NCBI RefSeq assembly: GCF_017086365.1
Contig: NZ_CP070969.1
Span: forward strand, 3,844,001-3,908,000
Source of the DNA: Paenibacillus tianjinensis
Lineage (GTDB): Bacteria > Bacillota > Bacilli > Paenibacillales > Paenibacillaceae
Direction of reading: 5' to 3'
DNA: 64,000 nt
Positions 26,698 through 34,726 of the stretch are shown piece by piece (the stretch's first letter is position 1; every line of letters starts with the position of its first letter). The notes beneath the pieces were generated by a model that had not been told where the DNA came from, did not search any database, and worked only from the letters and a program-made list of their open reading frames with translations. The position numbers were made by a program, and so were the translations under genes.

Positions 26698-28461
26698 TTA
26701 TTTCAGCGTCCATTCCGGCAGGCTGCCGGCGAGTCCGATGAACGGGCTGACCGAAAGGTTCTGAATGCGTCCATTGTAGGCGTAAACTGTTTTCTTATAG
26801 CTGGTGAAGAGAATCGGAAGTTCATCGTTAAAGAGCTGATAGAGCTCTTTATAGACCGCCTTGCGCTCTTCAATATCGCTGGTTGCCAGGGCTTTGTTGT
26901 ACAGCTCCAGGAATTTCGGGTTCTCATAGTCGGTAATTTCTCCGTCGAAGAACTGCATGAAGCCGTCTGCCGGATCAGTCAGCATACTGGTGGAGAAAGA
27001 AACGAGATCATAATCTCCGCCTTCTACCTTGGAGACCAGCGAGTTGAAGTCAGCGAACACTTCAGGCTGGAAGTCGATGCCGAGCGCCGCAAAGTTTTCT
27101 TTGGCTACCGCGATGAATATATCGGTGTTCTTGCTCTTCGAGCCGAGATAGTGAATCGAAAACGGCTTGCCGTCTTTTTCGCGGATACCGTTCGCACCAA
27201 CCGTCCAGCCTGCTTCATCCAGCAGCTGTTTGGCTTTTTCCGGATCGTATTTATACGGATTGATACCTTCTTCTGTATAAGCCCAGGAGATTGGCGAAGC
27301 CGGAATGTTGGCAATTGAACCGGCCCCCTGCTGGGCATCCACATAGATGCTCTGACGGTCAAGACCATACATAATCGCCTGTCTGACCAGCTTATCCTTC
27401 AGCTGCTCATGCTTCAGATTGACCTGCATGTAGCCGTAGGTGCTTGGGGTATAGGGAAGAATGTTGACATAGCCGAGCGCCTTCAGCTTCTCGATATTCT
27501 CTTCTGTTGCACTGAAGGAAGCATAATCGACCTCTCCGGTCTCCAGGAACTGCCACACATCACCCTCAGAGGTTTTGTAGATGAAATGCTCTGTCTTGGG
27601 TTTGCCTTTGAAGTAATTCTCATTGGCTACCAGACGGACTTCCTGGCCGGGAATGAATTTCTCCAGCTTGTAAGGGCCGTCGCCGAGCGGTTTCTCATGC
27701 AGCTTCTTGATGTACTCCAGTGAGCCAAACTTATAATCTTTGCCGTAGTACGCCTTGGATAGCACGTTAGAACCGAGAACTACCAGCGCCGTCGCATTTG
27801 GTTTTTCCAGTGTGACGGAGATCGTCTGCGGATTAATCACCTTGATACCGTCAATGGTTGTGGCCTTACCCTCTTTATAAGCCTGGCCGCCCTTCACATT
27901 CAGCGTAGGCAGCGAGGAACCGCCGTCATAGGCTTTGTCGTATTGAATCGTCCACGTAAAAGCTACATCATCCGCTGTAAGCGGCGAGCCGTCGCTGAAT
28001 TTCAGGTCCTTGCGCAAATGGAACGTGTATGTAAGCTGATCCTCCGAAACTTCCCAGCTCTCAGCAAGCTCGGGGATCGGCACACCCTTCTCATCTACCG
28101 TCACCAGTGAAGCATACAGCAGTGAAGATACGTTGCCGTCATAGCCGCTTTCCTGGAAATAAGGAGTAAACGCCCCGCTTGGATCGGTAAGGCCGACGAT
28201 AATCGTGTCTGTCCGCTTCTGGGCGGCTGCCGGAAGCTTTGACAAGTCAGATGCCGTATAAGGCTCACTTAGCGCCCCTGCCGGAACCGGTGCCGGTGAT
28301 GACGAAGCCGCAGAACCCGTTGCACCATCCGCCGCAGCTGTAGCCGTTACTGAATTACCTGTTGCCGCAGCGTTATTCGTATTGCTGTTGTTAGAGCAGG
28401 CCGTAAGCAGCAGGGAACCTACAAGTAATAACGAGGACAATAAAATCGTGCTTTTTCTCAT
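26698..28461 (-). CDS. oppA: Oligopeptide-binding lipoprotein OppA-type
   Basis: A 587-aa extracellular solute-binding protein (SBP family 5). The signal peptide ends in the lipobox LLTAC with Cys 22 as the lipidation site, followed by a Ser/Ala/Thr-rich tether of about 45 residues. The family signature ELAESWEVSEDQLTYTFHLRKDLKFSDGSPLTADDVAF is present, and the length suits peptide-sized ligands. It delivers peptides to OppBCDF. First gene of the operon, with a near-consensus sigma-A promoter whose -35 lies inside a palindrome, so it is probably under local repression. Confidence 0.93.
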   Translation of the reverse strand: MRKSTILLSSLLLVGSLLLTACSNNSNTNNAAATGNSVTATAAADGATGSAASSSPAPVPAGALSEPYTASDLSKLPAAAQKRTDTIIVGLTDPSGAFTPYFQESGYDGNVSSLLYASLVTVDEKGVPIPELAESWEVSEDQLTYTFHLRKDLKFSDGSPLTADDVAFTWTIQYDKAYDGGSSLPTLNVKGGQAYKEGKATTIDGIKVINPQTISVTLEKPNATALVVLGSNVLSKAYYGKDYKFGSLEYIKKLHEKPLGDGPYKLEKFIPGQEVRLVANENYFKGKPKTEHFIYKTSEGDVWQFLETGEVDYASFSATEENIEKLKALGYVNILPYTPSTYGYMQVNLKHEQLKDKLVRQAIMYGLDRQSIYVDAQQGAGSIANIPASPISWAYTEEGINPYKYDPEKAKQLLDEAGWTVGANGIREKDGKPFSIHYLGSKSKNTDIFIAVAKENFAALGIDFQPEVFADFNSLVSKVEGGDYDLVSFSTSMLTDPADGFMQFFDGEITDYENPKFLELYNKALATSDIEERKAVYKELYQLFNDELPILFTSYKKTVYAYNGRIQNLSVSPFIGLAGSLPEWTLK

Positions 28462-28539
28462 ACAATCATCTCTCTTCTCTCCGTATAATAAATACCATAA
28501 TTCCTACCCACTAAGTGTGAATAAAGGCCGATAGTTCAC

Positions 28540-28578
28540 ATTATAGAAAGTAAAACCTGTTCTGTAAAGAGAGAACAG
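28540..28578 (-). promoter_or_regulatory. oppA promoter with overlapping palindrome
   Basis: TTTACA (28563-28568) and TATAAT (28540-28545) are 17 nt apart on the minus strand. CTGTTCT-8 nt-AGAACAG (28557-28578) is a perfect inverted repeat spanning the -35, placed to block RNA polymerase. Confidence 0.75.
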
Positions 28579-28622
28579 CAAAAAAATTCTTTTTTAACAG
28601 AAGTTATAATTATCTTTTATAG

Positions 28623-28669
28623 CAAAAAAAAGCCAAAACATTCTCCAATTCCAGAGAAAATCTCAGCTT
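28623..28669 (-). terminator. Terminator after the ArsR-type regulator
   Basis: An imperfect stem around CTC/GAG and AAGC/GCTT arms, loop TGGAATTG, followed by T8 on the minus strand. It separates the regulator from the opp operon. Confidence 0.6.
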
Positions 28670-28708
28670 TATGTTTTAGTATATTGTATTGTTTTGTAAT
28701 CTTGGAGT

Positions 28709-29617
28709 TTATTTCAAATAATCAAAGAGCAGTTCATTCATCCGGTGAATTCCTTCAAGACGCAGGCTGTAGGCGGTAACATTCTCCCCTTCGATATAGG
28801 CATTAAGCAAACCGGCGCAGCGGAGACTAAAAATATGGTCATGAACAATCCCTTTGGAGATTCCGGCCATTTTGGCGATTTCCGTAAAGGATCTGCGTTC
28901 ACCGCCGAGTGACTGGAGGATTTTCAGCCGGCTTTTTTCACCCAGACTGCGGATCGCCCTGTACATAAATGGGGAAAGCTCTTCGTCAGTAACAGATATT
29001 CGGGCCGCATAATAGCAAATGGTAAGGGAGCCGTAGCTATAAATAATATTGGCGGGCTGAAAATGAAACTGCGGAATCAGCACCAGCCTGCGCAGCCCGT
29101 CTACCGGCAGAAAATAGAAACCGTTAGTCGTCGTATTCACAAAATTAGAGGTCTGATTTCCCTGCAGCTCCAAATTCCGCTCACCTGCGTGATGCTGCAG
29201 CCGGGTCAGAATCTCAGGGTCGCTGCTGCTGAAATACTGCCGGTTCCATTCGGTTAACAGAAACAGTGAGCGGCTGCGGAATTGTTCCATGTGAGCAGGA
29301 AACACGCTGACATAAGCGGCAAGCGTCTCATACATATCCCCTACAGACAGGTTCTCCAGCCAGTCCAGCACACTCTCTACACTCTCTTTGGCCGGACAAC
29401 AATAAATCAGCAGATTAAGCAGCTTCCAGTCATTCCCGAGCTCCGTCCCTTCCAGGGCAGACAAGAGCTCACCGCTGAGACCCTTGGCAACTTCACTGGC
29501 CCAGGCCGTTCCCAGATCGATTTTTTTATTGGATTTCTTACAGATAAACGTATGTATGCTGCTCACTAATTCATATACCGGCTTGAATTGCACTTCAACC
29601 TCATATTCCACTGACAT
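28709..29617 (-). CDS. ArsR-type winged-helix regulator with DUF5937-like N-terminus
   Basis: A 302-aa protein. Residues 1-200 form a helical region like DUF5937; the C-terminal 90 residues are an ArsR-type winged helix: SLGEKSRLKILQSLGGERRSFTEIAKMAGISKGIVHDHIFSL. No metal-binding cysteine pair is seen in the recognition helix, so the signal is probably not a metal. It lies directly upstream of the opp operon on the same strand but has its own terminator. Control of opp through the palindrome at 28557 is inference. Confidence 0.8.
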   Translation of the reverse strand: MSVEYEVEVQFKPVYELVSSIHTFICKKSNKKIDLGTAWASEVAKGLSGELLSALEGTELGNDWKLLNLLIYCCPAKESVESVLDWLENLSVGDMYETLAAYVSVFPAHMEQFRSRSLFLLTEWNRQYFSSSDPEILTRLQHHAGERNLELQGNQTSNFVNTTTNGFYFLPVDGLRRLVLIPQFHFQPANIIYSYGSLTICYYAARISVTDEELSPFMYRAIRSLGEKSRLKILQSLGGERRSFTEIAKMAGISKGIVHDHIFSLRCAGLLNAYIEGENVTAYSLRLEGIHRMNELLFDYLK

Positions 29618-29821
29618 TCCTCCTGATGCAACTTCTTTTCGCTACAGCGTTAGTGTCTTAATCTTAGGACAAATAGCGGAGGATGCGCAAGTAATTCCAT
29701 TTCCATAGTCCTTGGAGGCTAGTTATTATAACTTATTGCCAGCCGCCTTTGCGCGTTTTCTCGCTTTTTCCAAATCAGGGTAGTAAAATAAAGGAACTAC
29801 AAGAAGGCAGGAGTGAAGGAT

Positions 29822-30115
29822 ATGGATCAAATTGAACAGGGAGAAAGCCGTTTGTATATTGCTGGTGACGGAAAAGACCTTGCTGAAATTACATACAGGC
29901 TGGAAGAGGCGACAGGGAATTGGATCGTTGACCATACCTATGTCTCTGAAGACCTGCGCGGGCAAGGTACAGGCGAGAAGCTGGTTCGGGCAGTCGTGGA
30001 CAAGGCCCGTGAAGCCGGCGTCAAAATCATCCCGGAATGCCCTTATGCTGCCAAACAATTTGAACGGCATAAAGAGTATGGTGATGTCCTCAGCGGAGAC
30101 GGAAGCTCGTCTTAG
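29822..30115 (+). CDS. GNAT-like N-acetyltransferase, YjdJ type
   Basis: A 97-aa minimal acetyltransferase. The acetyl-CoA pyrophosphate loop is visible as VSEDLRGQGTGEKLVRAVVDKARE, and the short C-terminus PECPYAAKQFERH is characteristic of the GCN5-related YjdJ/GtlG-like family (COG2388). Substrate is unknown. ATG at 29822 is chosen because AGGAG lies 8 nt upstream; an in-frame GTG at 29813 is too close to it. A two-domain acetyltransferase follows 67 nt later and may be co-transcribed. Confidence 0.85.
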   Translation: MDQIEQGESRLYIAGDGKDLAEITYRLEEATGNWIVDHTYVSEDLRGQGTGEKLVRAVVDKAREAGVKIIPECPYAAKQFERHKEYGDVLSGDGSSS

Positions 30116-30182
30116 GACCGCGCCCGTTTCCTTGAGGAATATGAAACTATAAGAGTTCGCTCTAACTCGAGGAGGAAACGGA

Positions 30183-31034
30183 TTGACTACTGCTGATACT
30201 TTAAAGGATATAGAAGAATTGCAGCAACGCTGCGAACAATACGAAGGCATATCGCTGAAGCTGAATTGGGATATGCTGCGCCACTCCCCGGAAGCCGGTG
30301 GAGCAGAGTGGCTGGTGACTTACGAAGAAGATGTGCTGGTTGGCTTTATTGGTTTATATGGCTTCGGCGGCGAGATGGAAGTATGCGGGATGGTCCGCCC
30401 GGGCTACCGCCGCAGAGAAATCTTTACCTCGCTCTGGGAGCGGGCACAGACGATTATCAAGCGGAACAATATAACGACACTGCTCTTGAATGCTCCGGCC
30501 GCCTCGCTGTCTGCTTCCGGCTTTCTGAAGACCTTGCCGCTCGTATTTAATCATGCCGAATACCAGATGAAATGGGATGCGGCAGCTGTGCCGCAGGGTT
30601 CAGCTGAAGCAAGCTCTGCGGCTGGAACTGTAATCCTGCGTCCTGTACGTGAAGGCGAGGCTCATATTCTCATCGAGCTGGACCGTGAAGGGTTTAACAT
30701 GACGCAGGAGGATGCTGCGGAAATGTTTGAACAGCAGCAGCACGAAGCATTGCAGGAGCACATTATGATCGAAATGAACGGACAGCCTGCCGGGAAGATG
30801 CGGCTGTGGACCGAGAATAACGAGACTTGGATTTACGGCTTCACCGTAGATAGGAAGCTGCGCGGGCTCGGAATCGGACGCAGCGCACTGCAGCAGACCA
30901 TTGAACGGGAGCGCCGTAATTACAATGGCGTGAACCTGGAGGTGGCGCTTGATAACCCCAATGCGCTGAAGCTGTATGAAAGCTGCGGTTTCGTGATTTT
31001 GAACAAGCAGGACTACTACCGGTATACCGGCTGA
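30183..31034 (+). CDS. GNAT acetyltransferase with two GNAT-type domains
   Basis: A 283-aa protein. The N-terminal half is a degenerate GNAT fold (VGFIGLYGFGGEMEVCGMVRPGYRRREIFTSLWERA), and the C-terminal half is a full domain with the acetyl-CoA loop RGLGIGRSALQQTIERER and ALDNPNALKLYESCGF. The latter motif is typical of enzymes that acetylate small amines or protein N-termini, but the substrate cannot be named. TTG at 30183 follows GGAGGAAACGGA. A rho-independent terminator follows 45 nt after the stop. Confidence 0.85.
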   Translation: MTTADTLKDIEELQQRCEQYEGISLKLNWDMLRHSPEAGGAEWLVTYEEDVLVGFIGLYGFGGEMEVCGMVRPGYRRREIFTSLWERAQTIIKRNNITTLLLNAPAASLSASGFLKTLPLVFNHAEYQMKWDAAAVPQGSAEASSAAGTVILRPVREGEAHILIELDREGFNMTQEDAAEMFEQQQHEALQEHIMIEMNGQPAGKMRLWTENNETWIYGFTVDRKLRGLGIGRSALQQTIERERRNYNGVNLEVALDNPNALKLYESCGFVILNKQDYYRYTG

Positions 31035-31079
31035 TCCCAAGGTTTTTTTTCGAAATTGAGTTTTGGAATAATAGTCATG

Positions 31080-31125
31080 GCCCCTTTTTCTTGGCAGTTC
31101 CTGCTGAGCTGAGGGGCTTTTTTTT
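31080..31125 (+). terminator. Terminator after the two-domain acetyltransferase
   Basis: GCCCCT pairs with AGGGGC around an imperfect inner helix, followed by T8. Confidence 0.75.
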
Positions 31126-31260
31126 GCTGCCTTATCCAAGCAATGAGCATGCCTATGTTACTTCAAGGTTCCTATATGACTTCAAAGTGCGTACTGTTCA
31201 TCCTGTGTACAGAGACTCATAATGCAGAGGAAGCCAGCACACAAAGGGAGGAACAATTGT

Positions 31261-32331
31261 ATGAATCAGCAGGAAACAGCAATGCGCAAAACGGCCCTCG
31301 TGATCGGGGCCGGCGGGGTCATCGGCAGCAATCTGATCGAGCATCTGGTTACTCTGCCGGAATGGGACATTATCGGTGTGTCACGCCGGGGCGGTGATAA
31401 TACGGACCGTATCCGTTATATTTCCGCCGATCTGCTGGATGCCTTGGATACCCGGCAAAAGCTTGGGAGCCTTATGGAAGTGACGCATATCTTCTACGCA
31501 GCCTATCAGGACCGTCCTACATGGGCAGAGCTAGTACCCCCGAACCTCGCCATGCTGGTCAATGTAGTTGAAGCCGTTGAACCGGCAGCGCGCGGACTTC
31601 AGCACATCAGTCTGATGCAAGGCTATAAAGTATATGGCGCGCATCTGGGACCATTCAAAACCCCGGCCCGGGAAACAGACGCCAATCATATGCCGCCTGA
31701 ATTCAATATAGATCAGCAGAACTTCCTTGAACAGCGGCAGGCAGGGAAACAATGGACTTGGTCTGCGCTGCGCCCTTCCGTCGTATGTGGAGTCGCATTG
31801 GGGAATCCCATGAACCTAGCCATGGTCATTGCTGTCTATGCTTCTATGTCAAAAGAACTTGGCATCCCTTTGCGCTTTCCCGGCAAACCTGGAGCTTATC
31901 ACAGCCTGCTGGAGATGACCGACGCCGGGCTGCTGGCCAAAGCAACCGTGTGGGCCGCCACCGATGAGCGCTGTGCCAATCAGGCTTTCAACATTACGAA
32001 TGGCGACCTCTTCCGCTGGGACGAGCTGTGGCCAAAAATAGCCGCCTACTTTGAGCTGGAAACAGCACCGCCGCTTCAGATGTCATTGTCTGTTGTCATG
32101 AAGGATAAAGAGGCGTTGTGGGACACAATGCTTAAAAAATACGATTTGATTCCGAATAGCTACCAGAGTGTTTCTTCCTGGGCATTCGGGGATTTTGTCT
32201 TCTCCTGGGATTACGATTTTTTTGCGGACAGCAGCAAGGCGCGCCGTGCCGGCTTCCATGACTTCATAGGTACGGAGCTCATGTTCAAGGAAATCTTCGA
32301 TCTCCTGCGCGAACGCAAAATCATCCCATAA
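31261..32331 (+). CDS. NAD(P)-dependent SDR oxidoreductase, PRISE (5-beta-reductase-like) family
   Basis: A 356-aa extended short-chain dehydrogenase. The Rossmann motif is ALVIGAGGVIGSNLIEHL, and the active-site region reads QGYKVYGAH, with the Tyr and Lys arranged as in the PRISE enzymes (progesterone 5-beta-reductase/iridoid synthase-like), which reduce enones. The later blocks FRWDELWPKIAAYF and WAFGDFVF support this. ATG at 31261 follows GGGAGG; a longer frame upstream lacks support. It is a single gene, convergent with an HxlR regulator through a shared terminator. HxlR-controlled reductases are common, but no link is shown here. Confidence 0.87.
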   Translation: MNQQETAMRKTALVIGAGGVIGSNLIEHLVTLPEWDIIGVSRRGGDNTDRIRYISADLLDALDTRQKLGSLMEVTHIFYAAYQDRPTWAELVPPNLAMLVNVVEAVEPAARGLQHISLMQGYKVYGAHLGPFKTPARETDANHMPPEFNIDQQNFLEQRQAGKQWTWSALRPSVVCGVALGNPMNLAMVIAVYASMSKELGIPLRFPGKPGAYHSLLEMTDAGLLAKATVWAATDERCANQAFNITNGDLFRWDELWPKIAAYFELETAPPLQMSLSVVMKDKEALWDTMLKKYDLIPNSYQSVSSWAFGDFVFSWDYDFFADSSKARRAGFHDFIGTELMFKEIFDLLRERKIIP

Positions 32332-32360
32332 TCCCCTTCCAGACATCCTTAGATTGCAGA

Positions 32361-32398
32361 AAGACAGCCGGTCTCTATATTCAGAGACCGGCTGTCTT
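32361..32398. terminator. Bidirectional terminator inside the HxlR gene end
   Basis: A perfect 16-bp stem (32361-32376 with 32383-32398), loop ATATTC. Its right arm encodes the last five codons of the convergent HxlR gene. Confidence 0.8.
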
Positions 32399-32764
32399 GT
32401 TCATCCATTCGCGTTCGGACAACACAATGGCCTTATCGCCATAAGTCCGTTCAATATGGGAATCTCCCCACCTGCACAGCAGGTGAAGAATGTCCCGCAG
32501 ACTCCATCCGTATTCGGTCAACTCGTACTCTACTCTCGGGGGAACTACATTGTAAGAAATCCGCTGAATAACACCATCGGCCTCCAATTCGCGCAGCTGC
32601 TGTGTCAGCACTTTCTGTGTAACGGCTGGCATCAGGGCCATAAGCTCCCCATTGCGTTTCTTGCCAAAGGTAAGGAAGAAAAGAATAACCGGCTTCCACT
32701 TCCCTCCGATTACTTCAAGCGTTGCTTCAACCGCGGTATTAAAGGTTTTGATCGGTTCAGGCAT
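32381..32764 (-). CDS. HxlR family transcriptional regulator
   Basis: A 127-aa winged-helix protein. TLEVIGGKWKPVILFFL and KRNGELMALMPAVTQKVLTQQLRELEADGVI are the HxlR signature helices. Members often sense aldehydes or quinones through cysteines; here only a single internal Cys (LLCRWGD) is seen. ATG at 32764 is chosen because the upstream GTG lies within the AGGAGGTG ribosome binding site. Its 3' end overlaps the terminator shared with the PRISE reductase. Confidence 0.87.
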   Translation of the reverse strand: MPEPIKTFNTAVEATLEVIGGKWKPVILFFLTFGKKRNGELMALMPAVTQKVLTQQLRELEADGVIQRISYNVVPPRVEYELTEYGWSLRDILHLLCRWGDSHIERTYGDKAIVLSEREWMNKTAGL

Positions 32765-32832
32765 TGGTTCAGGCACCTCCTGCCACTACCTTATCTCTCC
32801 TCCGCCCTATTGGCAAGCACAAAACATCCGGA

Positions 32833-33612
32833 TTACATCAGGCCGAATCCGCCGAAGGAAGCTTCGCTCTTCTCATTCCTGCGGTCCCCGACACTTACCT
32901 TCTGGTCCGCCGAATCCTCCTGGGTTAAGAACACGGACAGCAGACGCACGTAATCCAGGGATTCGGCAAGCGGCACACCGGCACCATCGAATATATGCCT
33001 CCGTCCATCCATCAGCGAATAGATTTCAATCGTTTCCGCCGGTTCTCCATAGGCCTTATGGCAAAATACGTTGGCCATATGCAGAAATCCGGTGATCACC
33101 TCCTCGTTGCCGGACACCATGAATTTCTGTATGTTCAGGCAGCGTCCGCTAACCTCTGAATTCCAGACCAGCTGAAAGATCATCGCCAGCTCAATAGCCA
33201 GCTCCGGGACCGGAATATGCCACTGCTCATAAAGCATTACCGGTATTTCTCGGATGTGATTGCATGGTGCAATCCGCATCAGCTCATCGCCCACCGCAGT
33301 CTTCACATCCCAATAATGCATCAGCGACGGAAAAGCATTCCCCTTAGGCGGCCAGCGACGTTCAAGCAGAAATTGAATAGGCGTTTCCCGGCGCACTTCA
33401 GGCTGCAGACTGTAGAAATCGTTAAGCGTGTGGCCAATAGCATACTGCACCTGCTGCCTCCAGCGCGGGAGTCCGGTGGCTGCAGCTCCGCTGTCCGGTA
33501 CTGCCGACCCGCCCAGCATGATGTGCTCCATCCGAAAATCATTCAGCCGTGTATATTGTATAACAGGTAGGGATGTTCTTCCCTCCGCCAAGTTTCCTGC
33601 CGCTCCGCCCAT
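32833..33612 (-). CDS. Conserved hypothetical protein, possible YkuO counterpart
   Basis: A 259-aa soluble protein without signal peptide or clear domain motif; a mid-section (IPVPELAIELAMIFQLVW) is amphipathic and helical. I do not recognise a family from sequence. It begins 2 nt after the flavodoxin stop codon, so it is translated from the same Fur-controlled message. In B. subtilis the iron-regulated ykuN-ykuO-ykuP operon pairs flavodoxins with YkuO, a protein of similar size and unknown function, which makes homology plausible but untested. The start is the first ATG; a later ATG (MEHIML) is possible. Confidence 0.65.
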   Translation of the reverse strand: MGGAAGNLAEGRTSLPVIQYTRLNDFRMEHIMLGGSAVPDSGAAATGLPRWRQQVQYAIGHTLNDFYSLQPEVRRETPIQFLLERRWPPKGNAFPSLMHYWDVKTAVGDELMRIAPCNHIREIPVMLYEQWHIPVPELAIELAMIFQLVWNSEVSGRCLNIQKFMVSGNEEVITGFLHMANVFCHKAYGEPAETIEIYSLMDGRRHIFDGAGVPLAESLDYVRLLSVFLTQEDSADQKVSVGDRRNEKSEASFGGFGLM

Positions 33613-33614
33613 CT

Positions 33615-34067
33615 TTAGGAAACCGCCGCGCAGGTCTCGGTAAATTGGCGCCCGAAATCCCGGCAGGCCTCTTTTTCCGCAGCATTCGGCCCGTATTCAA
33701 TCTTCAGGCTGGCCTGAACGATCTCAGCTCCGCGCTCCTTCAGCTTCGCTTCAATCTGGTCCACCGCCCCGCAATAGATCGAATATCCGGTGTCCCCGCT
33801 TCCGAAGGCAGCTGCCTTGTAGGCAGACAGATCCAGCTCATCCAGCTCTTCGTAGAAGTCGAGGAATTCATCCGGCAGCTCACCGTCACCCCAAGTATAT
33901 GCGCCCAACAATACAGCCTCATAATTCATTATCTCAACCGCGTTGCAGTCGGTCACCGATTTCAAAACAGCTTCTCCGCCCGCCTCGCGTATCCCTTCAG
34001 CAATCAGTTCAGCGATCTCTTCCGTATTACCGGTCAAGCTGGCGTATGCCACAAGCACCTTAGCCAT
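33615..34067 (-). CDS. Flavodoxin, Fur-regulated
   Basis: A 150-aa FMN electron carrier that replaces ferredoxin when iron is scarce. The phosphate loop ASLTGNTEEIAE is at residues 9-20 and the isoalloxazine loops are GAYTWGDGELPDEF and FGSGDTGYSIYCGAVD, all typical of B. subtilis YkuN/YkuP. The upstream region has a Fur box between -35 and -10. The operon continues into a hypothetical gene. Assignment as flavodoxin is firm; which of YkuN/YkuP it matches cannot be decided. Confidence 0.93.
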   Translation of the reverse strand: MAKVLVAYASLTGNTEEIAELIAEGIREAGGEAVLKSVTDCNAVEIMNYEAVLLGAYTWGDGELPDEFLDFYEELDELDLSAYKAAAFGSGDTGYSIYCGAVDQIEAKLKERGAEIVQASLKIEYGPNAAEKEACRDFGRQFTETCAAVS

Positions 34068-34146
34068 TTATTCCGTCCTCCCCAAGATAAACATGAAGTA
34101 TAGTCATGATTCCACCTCGTAAACGAAACCATGCTTTGCTATCCTC

Positions 34147-34176
34147 ATTCTATTTGATAATGATTCTCATTGTCAA
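34147..34176 (-). promoter_or_regulatory. Flavodoxin promoter with Fur box
   Basis: TTGACA (34171-34176) and TAGAAT (34147-34152) are 18 nt apart on the minus strand. GATAATGATTCTCATTGTC (34156-34174) matches the 19-bp Fur consensus at 16 positions and covers the spacer, so iron-loaded Fur should block the promoter. Confidence 0.85.
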
Positions 34177-34180
34177 CATT

Positions 34181-34221
34181 AAAAAAGGCGGATAGTAGCC
34201 ATCCTTCTGGCTAATGTCCGC
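34181..34221 (-). terminator. Terminator after the VOC gene at 34.3 kb
   Basis: On the minus strand GCGGACATTAGCC pairs with GGCTACTATCCGC, two mismatches, followed by T6. Confidence 0.8.
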
Positions 34222-34263
34222 TTTTCTCCCCTGAACCATTTATCAGGCAGTTTAACAACAAGT

Positions 34264-34629
34264 TTAATAGGCGCCTTCCAGCAAGGTGATCCCGTTGCCG
34301 TCCGGATCACGGAAATTCATTTCCTTGCCCCCATACTCCATCGTAACCGGCGGCTGACAATCCAGTCCTCTGGCTTTAAGTTCTTCATAAGTTTCATCAA
34401 GGCTGCTGCAGGAGAACACCAGATTAACGACGCCAGTCGTATGCTTGCCCCACTTATTCTCGTCCCAGATGATCAGGCCCGGCACACCGCGTTCAAAGCC
34501 GATCTTAGCCCCGTCACTATTACCGAATCCCTCAAACGGAACCGGAATCCCCAGAATCTCTGCATAAAATGCTGCAAGTGCCGCTGTATCCTTAGTGTAC
34601 AGATTGATGCCTTCAAAAGCAGATATCAT
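34264..34629 (-). CDS. VOC (glyoxalase/bleomycin resistance) family protein
   Basis: A 121-aa protein with two beta-alpha-beta-beta-beta units (INLYTKDTAALAAFYAEILGIPV and VNLVFSCSSLDETYEELKARG), ending in MNFRDPDGNGITLLEG, which supplies the final metal-ligand Glu position. Family members range from glyoxalases to dioxygenases and drug-binding proteins; function is not predictable. ATG at 34629 follows GAGGGG. Divergence in length and sequence from the VOC gene at 54.7 kb shows they are separate subfamilies. Confidence 0.83.
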   Translation of the reverse strand: MISAFEGINLYTKDTAALAAFYAEILGIPVPFEGFGNSDGAKIGFERGVPGLIIWDENKWGKHTTGVVNLVFSCSSLDETYEELKARGLDCQPPVTMEYGGKEMNFRDPDGNGITLLEGAY

Positions 34630-34726
34630 TAAGGTCCCCTCTTTCTTACTGTGATGTAAGCCGGACACCGGCTATTGTAGATAGTTTACCTGCTGCCGGA
34701 TTCTTTGTATTGCAAAAAAACGACAT

